Assembly: GCA_947624365.1 (NCBI GenBank)
Contig: CANQJY010000045.1
Location: 1-8,188 of the forward strand
Source: an uncultured Clostridia bacterium
GTDB lineage: Bacteria; Bacillota; Clostridia; TANB77; CAG-508
DNA length: 8,188 nt
Direction of reading: 5' to 3'
Shown here: piece after piece, positions 1 to 6,761 of the stretch
Layout of the letters: the number at the start of each line of letters is the position of its first letter
Position numbering within the stretch: the first letter of the stretch is position 1
Notes under the pieces: generated by a model
What the model was told of the DNA's origin: nothing
Databases searched by the model: none
Seen by the model: only the letters and a program-made list of their open reading frames with translations
Translations under genes and position numbers: made by a program

Positions 1-190
1 CTTTATCCATTGAGCCAGCTGCAGTTACAACTCCTCCTGTTTTATCCCATCCATATGTTTGTACATGTGCACTGTATGTCAATTTTGGTGCACTTACTGC
101 TTTAACTGTTGTCATTGGCAATGTTGCAAATGCCATTGTTCCAGCTGCAGCAATTATTAAACTGCTTTTTAAAAAATTGTTTTTCCCCAT
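1..190 (-). CDS. Secreted ChW-repeat protein, N-terminal part (cut by window edge)
   Basis: This gene begins with ATG at 190-188 and runs off the window; 63 codons are visible and it is too short for most ORF callers. The first ~34 residues look like a Sec signal peptide: MGKNNFLKSS, then a hydrophobic core (LIIAAAGTMAFATLP) and a likely signal peptidase I site near VKA or VSA. Directly after it comes LTYSAHVQTYGWDKTGGVVT (residues 37-56) followed by AAGSMD, which matches the start of a clostridial hydrophobic W (ChW) repeat, whose hallmark is HVQ..GW followed by a Gly-rich turn. ChW proteins are exported surface or extracellular proteins of clostridia; some carry enzymatic or adhesive domains, but nothing of the kind is visible here. 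G+C is about 38% (72 of 190 counted), clearly above the neighbouring operon. It has its own promoter and Shine-Dalgarno, so it is a separate transcription unit. The ChW call is by motif recognition only. Confidence 0.82.
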   Translation of the reverse strand, partial: MGKNNFLKSSLIIAAAGTMAFATLPMTTVKAVSAPKLTYSAHVQTYGWDKTGGVVTAAGSMDK

Positions 191-198
191 TTTTTTAT

Positions 199-206
199 TC
201 CTCCTT
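199..206 (-). promoter_or_regulatory. Ribosome-binding site of the ChW gene
   Basis: On the minus strand AAGGAGGA lies 8 bases before the ATG at 190. It is a near-perfect match to the anti-Shine-Dalgarno and fixes the start of the secreted protein, giving a signal peptide of normal form. Confidence 0.85.
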
Positions 207-249
207 TTTTTATGGTTAATATTTTTTTAGAATAGCAATTCTGACCTAA

Positions 250-278
250 TTTATATCACACTGTTAGATAATTGTCAA
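250..278 (-). promoter_or_regulatory. SigmaA-type promoter for the ChW gene (-35, extended -10)
   Basis: On the minus strand a consensus TTGACA (278-273) is followed by a 17-base spacer and TATAAA (255-250), with TG one base before the -10 box (an extended -10). This is an almost ideal housekeeping promoter. Transcription would be expected to start near base 243, leaving a leader of about 53 bases before the ATG at 190. The -35 box begins 20 bases past the stop codon of the VanZ-family gene. No operator-like inverted repeat is evident around it. Confidence 0.82.
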
Positions 279-297
279 TATATTTTTTCAAAATTTG

Positions 298-777
298 TCA
301 TATTTTTTTTATTTTTTGCTCATATATTGAAATTCCAATGAAAATTAGTAATGTTCCTATGATAACACCTGTTGTATCTATTAATACATCTCTAAGTTCT
401 CCACTCCTCCCCGGAACAAAACTTTGGTGATATTCATCTAAACTAGCATATATAAAACCTACACTAATACTAATTAATATTTGTTTCCAAGATTTTAATT
501 GATATGTACTAGCAAGGCTCATTGTTAATATTCCTACAAATGTATAAATAGAGAAATGCGCTAATTTTCTAGTAATTGTCTGTGTTCTTGATATAATCTG
601 TATTTTTTCCTGCTCATTCAAATCTTTTGTATTTGGAAGGATATTAATAATTGTTCGTATTACATTTCCGCTTGTAGCACTTGATTTATCTGCATCTTCA
701 CTTGAAAATTGAAAAATAGTGTAAAACGTTATACCTAATAAAATTATTAAAATAACTCTAAGTATATTCTTTTCCAT
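298..777 (-). CDS. VanZ-family membrane protein
   Basis: This is a 159-residue integral membrane protein, the usual size for a single VanZ domain. An N-terminal membrane segment (about 5-22) is followed by an extracytoplasmic-looking stretch with FSSEDADKSS (24-33), the conserved RKLAHFSIY (70-78) leading into a second segment, and the family signature DEYHQSFVPGRSGE (114-127) with LRDVLIDTTG (128-137) before the last segment. VanZ of Tn1546 gives low-level teicoplanin resistance by an unresolved mechanism, and relatives are common near cell-envelope genes. I chose ATG at 777 rather than the in-frame TTG at 786: the ATG is preceded by a weak purine site (GAAGAAG) and the TTG by none. It overlaps the SDR gene by 20 bases, so it is probably translationally coupled as the last operon gene. 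Its role in the polymer pathway is unknown; immunity or lipid-carrier related functions are speculation. Confidence 0.88.
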   Translation of the reverse strand: MEKNILRVILIILLGITFYTIFQFSSEDADKSSATSGNVIRTIINILPNTKDLNEQEKIQIISRTQTITRKLAHFSIYTFVGILTMSLASTYQLKSWKQILISISVGFIYASLDEYHQSFVPGRSGELRDVLIDTTGVIIGTLLIFIGISIYEQKIKKI

Positions 778-1810
778 CTTCTTCAAAAAAACAAACTGTT
801 CTTTTAATTCCCTCCTTTAACTGAATTTGTGGTTTCCAACCTAATTGTTCTAATTTTGTTGTATCTAATGGTGTTCTTTCAAATTTTACATATTGATTAT
901 TATTTTCTTTTATATCAAAAATCACTCTTAAATCTTTATACATTTGTGTTAATAAAAATGCTAAATCTTTAATTGTAATTTCTTCTGTTTCATTTGCTAT
1001 ATTATAAACTTCATCTGATTTATCTGATACTGTTACCAAAAGCATGGCTGTAATAGCATCTGTAATATAGCAAAATGCTCTTTTGGCTTCTCCTTTACTT
1101 TTTAAACAAATATTTTGATGATTTACAACATTTGAAATTAGGTCTGACATAATTCTTCCATCATTATCTATATTCATTCCTGGTCCATATGAATGTGCAA
1201 TTCTAACAATTTTATAAGAAATTCCATATTGATATGCATAACTCACAATTAAATTTTCAGCTAATCTCTTGCTTTCTGGATAACATGATCTTAAATCTAA
1301 GCAATCTAATATTCCCATATCTTTTTCTGCAATTTTATCTACACCAGTTTTTCCATATACTTCTCTTGTTGATGTAAAAATAATCTCAGCATTATACTTT
1401 TTTGCTAATTTTAAAACATTTAAAGTTCCTATTACATTTGAATTAATAATACCTACTGGGTTTGTTGTGATAGTTTTAGGATTTGCAGAACTTGCCATAT
1501 GAATAATGTAATCTACTCTATCTGGCAATATTATTGGATTGCAAACATCTTGGATAATTGGAATTATATCTGTTCTTTGCGAATATTGTGTTAACTTTTC
1601 TAATTTTTCTGCATTTCTTACTAATGCATATATTTTTATATTTGCCTGTTTTCTATCATTTAAATACATCAAAAAATACATGTAATAAGATGCTAACATT
1701 CCAGTTGCACCTGTAATTAAAATTGATTTATTATATAATTTTTCAAATTTAATAGTTTGGGTTTCACAAATTTCTGATATATCTTTTTGGATTATTTTAT
1801 TTCTATACAT
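758..1810 (-). CDS. Extended-SDR NAD(P)-dependent epimerase/dehydratase/reductase
   Basis: This 350-residue cytoplasmic protein of the NAD-dependent epimerase/dehydratase family (extended SDR) carries the Rossmann nucleotide-binding loop GATGMLA (34-40), HMASSANP (104-111), the active-site strand TSTREVYG (146-153), the catalytic YPESK (Tyr177, Lys181) and SYGPGM (207-212). A segment of about 27 residues precedes the first Rossmann strand. The catalytic triad is complete, so it should be active. It follows the cytidylyltransferase directly and overlaps it by 19 bases. In several capsule pathways an IspD-like cytidylyltransferase works with a dehydrogenase to give a CDP-alditol (ribitol, arabinitol or mannitol), so the likely job is reduction of a CDP-ketose or its phosphate precursor. 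It could instead be a sugar-nucleotide epimerase, dehydratase or decarboxylase; the substrate cannot be read from the sequence. The start is ATG at 1810, 9 bases after AGGAG. Confidence 0.88.
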   Translation of the reverse strand: MYRNKIIQKDISEICETQTIKFEKLYNKSILITGATGMLASYYMYFLMYLNDRKQANIKIYALVRNAEKLEKLTQYSQRTDIIPIIQDVCNPIILPDRVDYIIHMASSANPKTITTNPVGIINSNVIGTLNVLKLAKKYNAEIIFTSTREVYGKTGVDKIAEKDMGILDCLDLRSCYPESKRLAENLIVSYAYQYGISYKIVRIAHSYGPGMNIDNDGRIMSDLISNVVNHQNICLKSKGEAKRAFCYITDAITAMLLVTVSDKSDEVYNIANETEEITIKDLAFLLTQMYKDLRVIFDIKENNNQYVKFERTPLDTTKLEQLGWKPQIQLKEGIKRTVCFFEEDGKEYT

Positions 1811-2508
1811 TCATTTATTCTCCTATAAATAGATTCTGCTAATGCAAGATCTTTTATTGTTGTTATTTTTATATTATCATAATCTGTTAAAACAACAGAT
1901 AGTGGTTTATTATATTCATTCATCAATGTACAAGAATCAATTGAATTTGTAACTCCATCTTTTTGTGCTTGAAGATGAACTTCATATATATCTTTTAGAT
2001 AAAAGCTTTGTGGTGCTTTTGCAATTAATGATTCTTCCCTTTTTACGACTGATTTTATTGAATTATCTTCATTAATTAATACTTCTGTTTCAGTTGAATA
2101 TACAGATGATATTGCGCTTCCTACCTTTTTTACATTTTCTATGTTTGAATTGATTAATTCCTGAGTAATAAAAGGTCTAACGCCATCATGTATTAGCACA
2201 ATTGAATTTTCATTATAATTCTCTTTTGCACATTTTATTCCATTAAAAATTGACATCTGCCCTGTCTCTCCACCTGGAACAACATGACTAACTTTTTTTA
2301 TATTATATTTTACTAATAAATCATTTAAATAGTCTATCCATTCAACTTTTGAAGCTATAATAATTTTATCTATGTTGGGATTTTTTTCAAAGTGTTCTAA
2401 TGTATGTATAATAATCGGCTTTTCACATATTTCGATAAACTGTTTTGGTTTGCTCGTTTTACCCATTCTTTGGCCAACTCCACCAGCAAATATAACAGCA
2501 ATATTCAT
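1792..2508 (-). CDS. IspD/TarI-type cytidylyltransferase (predicted CDP-polyol synthesis)
   Basis: This 238-residue cytoplasmic protein spans the normal length of IspD/TarI cytidylyltransferases. The CTP-binding loop FAGGVGQRMGKTSKPKQF is at 7-24, HDGVRPF (107-113) matches the HDAxRPF motif, and AKAPQSFY (163-170) and NIKITT..DL (212-221) match the C-terminal family motifs. The family transfers CMP from CTP to a sugar- or polyol-phosphate. IspD itself makes CDP-methylerythritol for isoprenoids, but the AGG rather than AAG start of the loop and the position between a flippase and a sugar-nucleotide SDR point to the TarI/Bcs1 branch that makes CDP-ribitol or a similar CDP-alditol for surface polymers. 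The exact substrate is not determined. Translation starts at ATG 2508, 7 bases after a perfect AGGAGG. The gene lies one base after the flippase stop codon. Confidence 0.9.
   Translation of the reverse strand: MNIAVIFAGGVGQRMGKTSKPKQFIEICEKPIIIHTLEHFEKNPNIDKIIIASKVEWIDYLNDLLVKYNIKKVSHVVPGGETGQMSIFNGIKCAKENYNENSIVLIHDGVRPFITQELINSNIENVKKVGSAISSVYSTETEVLINEDNSIKSVVKREESLIAKAPQSFYLKDIYEVHLQAQKDGVTNSIDSCTLMNEYNKPLSVVLTDYDNIKITTIKDLALAESIYRRINECIEIK
1820..1824 (-). promoter_or_regulatory. Ribosome-binding site of the SDR gene, inside the cytidylyltransferase gene
   Basis: AGGAG lies 9 bases before the ATG at 1810 and within the last codons of the preceding gene. A second, out-of-frame ATG at 1814-1812 sits only 5 bases after the site and opens a dead-end reading of three sense codons (ATG AAT GTA then TAG), so the first in-frame usable start is 1810. 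Confidence 0.7.
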
Positions 2509-2509
2509 A

Positions 2510-3958
2510 TTATGACCTCCTATATATTTTATCTTTTAGCTGTTCTAATAATTCAATAACAATGTCATTTTTTAGTAAAATACTAACAATTACATATGCA
2601 ATTAAGCCACCTATACAAATAAGGGCTGTTTGTAGAAAAATTGTTTTTATAAAGTATTTTACTAATTCTGAAACAATGAAAATTGCAATACATGAAGCAA
2701 AACTGATTAAAATTGTTCTTTTTAAATTTTTAAATTGATATATGTGTCTTGCATATACTAAGCAAATAATGCATACAGTTAATTCTGCAATAACTGTTGT
2801 TAATGCTGCCCCATCTTGTTTCCATAGTGGAATTGCAATAAAATTCAATAAAATGTTTAATACTGCCGCAACTACAGTAGCTTTAAATATATGTTTTTCC
2901 ATTTTGTTTGGAACTAATATACCATTTACTAGTACATTTCCAATTGTAGCAAAACCTAATGCTACACTTAATATTTGCAAAGATAAATTTGCCCCTAGAT
3001 ATGCTTGTCCAGCAATTAATAATATAATTTGTTTACTAATTAAAATAATACCAAATATTGCTGGAATTACTAGTGTTAAAATACTTTTAAATAATTTTTC
3101 CAATAAGAGTGCGTATTTTTCTTTTTCTTGGTTTGCATATAATGCCATTCTCGGTAAAGTTACATTTGTAATTGCATTTACCATATCTTTTATAATTTGA
3201 TATACTCTAACACTAACCGCATATAGTCCAACTGTATAATCATTTGTAAAAATTCCTAAAAGAATAACATCTGAATTGATATATATTCTAATTGCAAGCG
3301 CATTTGAAAATAAAATCATCATAGGTTTTATATGTTGTTTTATGTTTGTGTTTTTTACAAGCTTAAATTTGCAATATTTCCTAGCATGAAAGAAATTAAC
3401 AATATTGACACTTCCTGATGCAATAACAGATATTAATGCATATATATAATAATCTTGACTTTCTTTAACAAATAAAAATAGTAATATCATTGAAATAAAC
3501 TGTGTTAAAATGCTTTTTTTCGTAATATATGCATAATCTTCATATATGTTATAAATCCAATCAACACCTATTGTAGAAAATAATATACTCAAACTCTGAA
3601 TACTTATTAATAAACGGTAATCAATTAGTTTTGTTGGTATAATTAATAATATTAATAATATTCCATATGTAATGGCTGTTGTTATTATATTAATAGTAAA
3701 TATTTGATTTGCAAACTTTTGTAGCTTTTCTTTATCATTTCTAATAATTGCCCCTTCTCTTGTTGCATATGTATTAATTCCAAGTGCTGCTATTAATGAT
3801 AAATATACAATAATAGAAGAGCCAAATTGTACTTTCCCAATATTTTCTGTTCCTAAAACTCTAGAAGCATATGGGAAAGTGATAATTGGGAATATGATAG
3901 ACATAGCTACTTTTATGGCATTAATAATTGCATTTACTTTAATTGATTTTTCCTTCAT
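2510..3958 (-). CDS. wzx: Wzx-type polysaccharide repeat-unit flippase (PST/MOP family)
   Basis: This 482-residue polytopic membrane protein has about 12-14 hydrophobic segments across its whole length. The N-terminus is typical of the polysaccharide transporter branch of the MOP superfamily: after a short Lys-rich start the first helix leads into FPYASRVLGTENIGKVQF (28-45) and, further on, LGINTYATREGA (59-70). The function is to flip undecaprenyl-diphosphate-linked repeat units from the inner to the outer face of the cytoplasmic membrane, handing them to the Wzy polymerase encoded upstream in the same operon. The start at ATG 3958 is supported by GGAG four bases upstream, with a second purine site AAAGGA further back. 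It overlaps the end of the LicD fusion gene by 20 bases. Specificity for a particular glycan cannot be predicted. Wzx is used here as a functional name for this transporter class. Confidence 0.92.
   Translation of the reverse strand: MKEKSIKVNAIINAIKVAMSIIFPIITFPYASRVLGTENIGKVQFGSSIIVYLSLIAALGINTYATREGAIIRNDKEKLQKFANQIFTINIITTAITYGILLILLIIPTKLIDYRLLISIQSLSILFSTIGVDWIYNIYEDYAYITKKSILTQFISMILLFLFVKESQDYYIYALISVIASGSVNIVNFFHARKYCKFKLVKNTNIKQHIKPMMILFSNALAIRIYINSDVILLGIFTNDYTVGLYAVSVRVYQIIKDMVNAITNVTLPRMALYANQEKEKYALLLEKLFKSILTLVIPAIFGIILISKQIILLIAGQAYLGANLSLQILSVALGFATIGNVLVNGILVPNKMEKHIFKATVVAAVLNILLNFIAIPLWKQDGAALTTVIAELTVCIICLVYARHIYQFKNLKRTILISFASCIAIFIVSELVKYFIKTIFLQTALICIGGLIAYVIVSILLKNDIVIELLEQLKDKIYRRS
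2516..2521 (-). promoter_or_regulatory. Ribosome-binding site of the cytidylyltransferase, encoded by the flippase's last Arg codons
   Basis: AGGAGG stands 7 bases before the ATG at 2508. The same six bases are the two AGG arginine codons in the flippase C-terminus (Tyr-Arg-Arg-Ser-stop), so the site is translated through before it is used, which favours coupling of the two genes. Confidence 0.85.
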
Positions 3959-5765
3959 TCTTCTCCAATTCCTTTAATTTTTCAACAATATACATAGGTG
4001 AAAATTCATTTTTATAGTTGTAATTAATTGGTTCTATTTTTTTTATCCATTCTATATCAATATCTTCAAATTTATTAAAAATTTTAATATATTTTTCATT
4101 ATAAAATGATAATTTCTTGGCATTTTGATTATTAGTCAATAATTTTTTATTAAAGCATACCGCTTCAAAATATTTTAATGTCTGAGCATTTTGCCCTTTT
4201 TGCAATATTTCTATAATACAATTTGTTGATTGCATTTGATCTATTGCATAAGAATATGGCTGTCTTTTTTCAAAAATTTGAAAGTTATCTTGATGGTAAT
4301 CTAGTGTTTTACCATCATTTTTTACAACATCAAATTTAGCATTTACGCCATGTTCTTGTAAATATTTAAATAATTCTATTGTTTCCTCAATTCTACCAGG
4401 TTTTAAAGCTCCAATATAATAAGCGTCATTTGTAATTGGTCTGTTTTGTTCTACCTTTGGCTTTGAATAATAATGTTCATCTAAACAAATAAAATTATAT
4501 TTTTTAGCATCATTTGGGTCATATGTAAAAATATAATCCCACATTTTATCTTTATATAATTTATTAATTAATCTACCTGCAGGAGTGTCAACTCCTATTG
4601 TATCAAGTAAAATTAAAACTAATTTTACATTTTTGAATTTATTATAATATTTTAGAATAGAAAAATCATATTCCCAAAAAGCGTCAGTAGATACTATTAT
4701 GCTATATTTGTTATCAGGGTCTAATTGTAATTCAGATAAATCATACCAAATCCATTTTTTTGGTAGTTTAATAATTTTAGAAACTTTTTCACTTAAATGG
4801 ATTTTTCGTATAATTTTTAGTAAAGGATTTTTTATATCTTTTTTCTTTATTTCAATTGCTTGTATTTTATCTGATGTTAAAAAATCTGAAAACATATACA
4901 GATTTACATTTGTTTCAAAATTTCCACTTTTGATATATACATATTTTTCTTCTTTCCAATAAACAATATTGTTATGTTCTTTTGTTCTCTTATCTTCTGG
5001 TGGTAGTTCCATATAATTTCCATAATGCTTTGTTAAATATGCGTCATATCCAGCTGGTATCCTGAATTTTTCCCCTTCAAAGTCTGTAAATATTGATTTT
5101 TCTATATATGAGCTTGGCATAATTTCTTTTTCAAAATATCTGCCTGTAATACAAGCTACTTTGTTTGTATTTTTATATTTACTTGCTAATGTATCCATTT
5201 TTTTTACTAGTTTTTTATACATTATTTTTCTGCCCATAATGGATAATATTATTTTTTTCATAATTAGTTTTTTCTTACTTGTTGTAACTTCTTTAAGTTG
5301 ATCTACAGAATACATACTGGTTATTTTATGCATTCTCCTATATTTTTTCATAATTTTTTGTGTTTTGTTATCATCTTCAGGTAAATAATCTATTGGAAAT
5401 ACATCAATATATATTCCTAAATCTTTTATTTTTTTATAATTATCTTCGACTAGAATTGTTTTTGTATTTATAACTTTTGCAAAAAGATAATAATAGTCTT
5501 CTGTATTTTTATATGATAATAATTTATATTGATTATCACATGTTTTGTTGAATTCTGTCAATAGCTTTTCATAATCTTCTCTTGGCATCATTATATCAAT
5601 ATCATCATCCCATGGAATGTATCCTTTATGCCTAATAGCTCCTAATAATGTTCCTCCACCTAAAAAATAAGTAAGATTATTGTTATCACAAAAATCTCTT
5701 ACTTCTTTTAAAATTTCAAATTGTATTTTTTTTTGTTGTTCTAAATCAATTGTCCTTTTTTCCAT
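3939..5765 (-). CDS. LicD phosphotransferase fused to a glycosyltransferase-like domain
   Basis: This 608-residue cytoplasmic or membrane-associated protein has two domains. Residues 1-265 are a complete LicD (nucleotidyltransferase-fold) domain: GGGTLLGAIRHKGYIPWDDD (36-55) followed by IDIMMPREDY carries the metal-binding Asp cluster, DVFPIDY (121-127) is the second family block, and YLTKHYGNYMELPPEDKR (243-260) is the C-terminal block. LicD enzymes transfer phosphocholine or other phospho-alcohols from CDP donors. Residues ~273-600 resemble stand-alone GT-B-like proteins of Gram-positive capsule loci: a first strand at KYVYIKSGNF (274-283), YSIIVSTDAFWEYDFSILKY (354-373), DAYYIGALKPGRIEET (447-462), and GQNAQTLKYFEAVCFNKKLL (524-543). 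Single-domain LicD proteins are about 270 residues. I chose ATG at 5765, 9 bases after AAGGA; an ATG at 5774 touches that site and is less likely. No choline genes are seen in the window, and a CDP-polyol pathway lies downstream. Confidence 0.88.
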   Translation of the reverse strand: MEKRTIDLEQQKKIQFEILKEVRDFCDNNNLTYFLGGGTLLGAIRHKGYIPWDDDIDIMMPREDYEKLLTEFNKTCDNQYKLLSYKNTEDYYYLFAKVINTKTILVEDNYKKIKDLGIYIDVFPIDYLPEDDNKTQKIMKKYRRMHKITSMYSVDQLKEVTTSKKKLIMKKIILSIMGRKIMYKKLVKKMDTLASKYKNTNKVACITGRYFEKEIMPSSYIEKSIFTDFEGEKFRIPAGYDAYLTKHYGNYMELPPEDKRTKEHNNIVYWKEEKYVYIKSGNFETNVNLYMFSDFLTSDKIQAIEIKKKDIKNPLLKIIRKIHLSEKVSKIIKLPKKWIWYDLSELQLDPDNKYSIIVSTDAFWEYDFSILKYYNKFKNVKLVLILLDTIGVDTPAGRLINKLYKDKMWDYIFTYDPNDAKKYNFICLDEHYYSKPKVEQNRPITNDAYYIGALKPGRIEETIELFKYLQEHGVNAKFDVVKNDGKTLDYHQDNFQIFEKRQPYSYAIDQMQSTNCIIEILQKGQNAQTLKYFEAVCFNKKLLTNNQNAKKLSFYNEKYIKIFNKFEDIDIEWIKKIEPINYNYKNEFSPMYIVEKLKELEKNEGKIN

Positions 5766-5774
5766 TAATCCCAT

Positions 5775-5779
5775 TCCTT
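5775..5779 (-). promoter_or_regulatory. Ribosome-binding site that selects the start of the LicD fusion gene
   Basis: AAGGA overlaps the TAA stop of the preceding GT2 gene (5780-5778). It is 9 bases from the ATG at 5765 but directly abuts the ATG at 5774, so 5765 is the better start. Confidence 0.65.
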
Positions 5780-6761
5780 ATTTTCTAATAATTTTTGATA
5801 TGTTGATAAGTATTTCTGTTAATTTTATTGCTCTTAATCCAAAATATGAAGCTAATAAAAAAGCTTTTAATCTTGGGTATGTTTCTTTGTCTTCTAATAA
5901 ATCTTTTCTATATTTTTTGATATATTTTTTTATTTTACTAATTTCATTTTTATAATTCTCTTTTAATGGAATTTTGACTGCTAATTGCATACATTGTGTT
6001 ATTAATAAATTTTCACTAGCTAATAATAAATCATCTCCATAGTTTTCTTTAGTGTATTCAAAAATTGTTTCTCCACATGTTAGCATAAATAAATCAGTTT
6101 CTTTAAATTTACTTTTTGTTATTCCATTTTGGTTATACACATAATTATATCCTTGATATGTTGTTGTAACTACTTTTTGACATTTATCAATTATTTTATA
6201 TATTGTTGCTAAATCTTCATATGTTTTTCCATTTGGAAATGTAATCCCTTGAAATAGTTCTTTTTTATATAGTTTGCAATGTGGTCCATGTTTGATTTCA
6301 TATTGATACAATAGTTTTTTAAATGCTTCTTTTCTATTAAAAATCATTTCTTTAGCATTTTCTCTTCTTTGTTTTTTTATCTTTTTTTGATTTCTATAAG
6401 GATATAAATCACATGTTGATATATCAGCATTATATTTTTTTAGGAGTTCATATAAAGTTTGTATATAATCTTCATCAATAAAATCATCACTATCAACAAA
6501 AGTTACATATTTAGATTTACATTTTTCTAATAATTCATTTCTAGTATATGCTGTTCCTTTGTTTTCTCTTGTATAAATAGTAAATCTATTGTCATCTTTT
6601 ATAGTTTTTTTGCATATTTCTAATCCATTATCTGTTGAGCCATCATTTATAATGATAACCTCTAAATTTGTATATGTTTGTTGTAATATACTATTTAAGC
6701 ATCTTTCAATAAATGTTTCGCTATTATACATTGGTACTAATATTGCTATCTTTTCTTCCAT
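5778..6761 (-). CDS. GT2-family glycosyltransferase (GT-A fold)
   Basis: This 327-residue inverting glycosyltransferase begins with a nucleotide-sugar-binding fold: ILVPMYNSETFIERCLNSIL (7-26) followed by QQTY, then INDGSTDNG (38-46), ENKGTAYTRN (66-75) and the metal-binding VDSDDF (89-94), a DxD-type motif. A likely catalytic acidic pair is in TYEDLAT (180-186), with GPHCKLYKKELF (159-170) just before it, a pattern common in capsule GT2 enzymes. The remaining ~130 residues are Lys-rich and amphipathic, with possible peripheral membrane contact near FLLASYFGLRAIK (301-313). It presumably adds one sugar to the lipid-linked repeat unit; donor and linkage are not predictable. I chose ATG at 6761 because GAAGGGG lies 6 bases upstream. 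The longer in-frame start at 6782 has no ribosome-binding site. It overlaps the Wzy gene by 38 bases and is followed by the LicD fusion after 12 bases. Confidence 0.92.
   Translation of the reverse strand: MEEKIAILVPMYNSETFIERCLNSILQQTYTNLEVIIINDGSTDNGLEICKKTIKDDNRFTIYTRENKGTAYTRNELLEKCKSKYVTFVDSDDFIDEDYIQTLYELLKKYNADISTCDLYPYRNQKKIKKQRRENAKEMIFNRKEAFKKLLYQYEIKHGPHCKLYKKELFQGITFPNGKTYEDLATIYKIIDKCQKVVTTTYQGYNYVYNQNGITKSKFKETDLFMLTCGETIFEYTKENYGDDLLLASENLLITQCMQLAVKIPLKENYKNEISKIKKYIKKYRKDLLEDKETYPRLKAFLLASYFGLRAIKLTEILINISKIIRK

Larger units (their letters stand above)
191..297. other. Intergenic region between the VanZ-family gene and the ChW gene
   Basis: This is the only real gap in the window (107 bases). 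It holds the promoter and leader of the ChW gene. No GC-rich hairpin followed by a T run is visible on the minus strand, so no intrinsic terminator for the polysaccharide operon can be assigned here. Confidence 0.7.

Noticed and set aside
229..242. Small inverted repeat AGAAT-TGCT-ATTCT in the ChW leader
   Set aside because: Only five weak base pairs, followed by A residues instead of T on the transcribed strand. It is not a terminator, and too weak to call a regulatory hairpin, although it falls close to the expected transcript 5' end.
778..786. TTG start at 786 for the VanZ-family protein
   Set aside because: No Shine-Dalgarno precedes it, and the ATG three codons later has a weak purine site and the more usual start codon.
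2742..3200. 152-codon plus-strand ORF
   Set aside because: It lies wholly inside the flippase gene on the opposite strand, has no ribosome-binding site or recognisable family, and its hydrophobic stretches mirror the membrane helices of the real gene.
4893..4895. Internal ATG near the LicD/glycosyltransferase domain boundary as an independent start for the second domain
   Set aside because: There is no purine-rich ribosome-binding site upstream, and it falls after the first strand of the second domain.
5680..5955. Plus-strand ORF of 91 codons, and others at 4699-4962, 6589-6789, 7175-7408 and 7861-8055
   Set aside because: These are antisense shadows of well-supported minus-strand genes. 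Their Phe/Ile/Ser-rich translations are what AT-rich antisense frames give.
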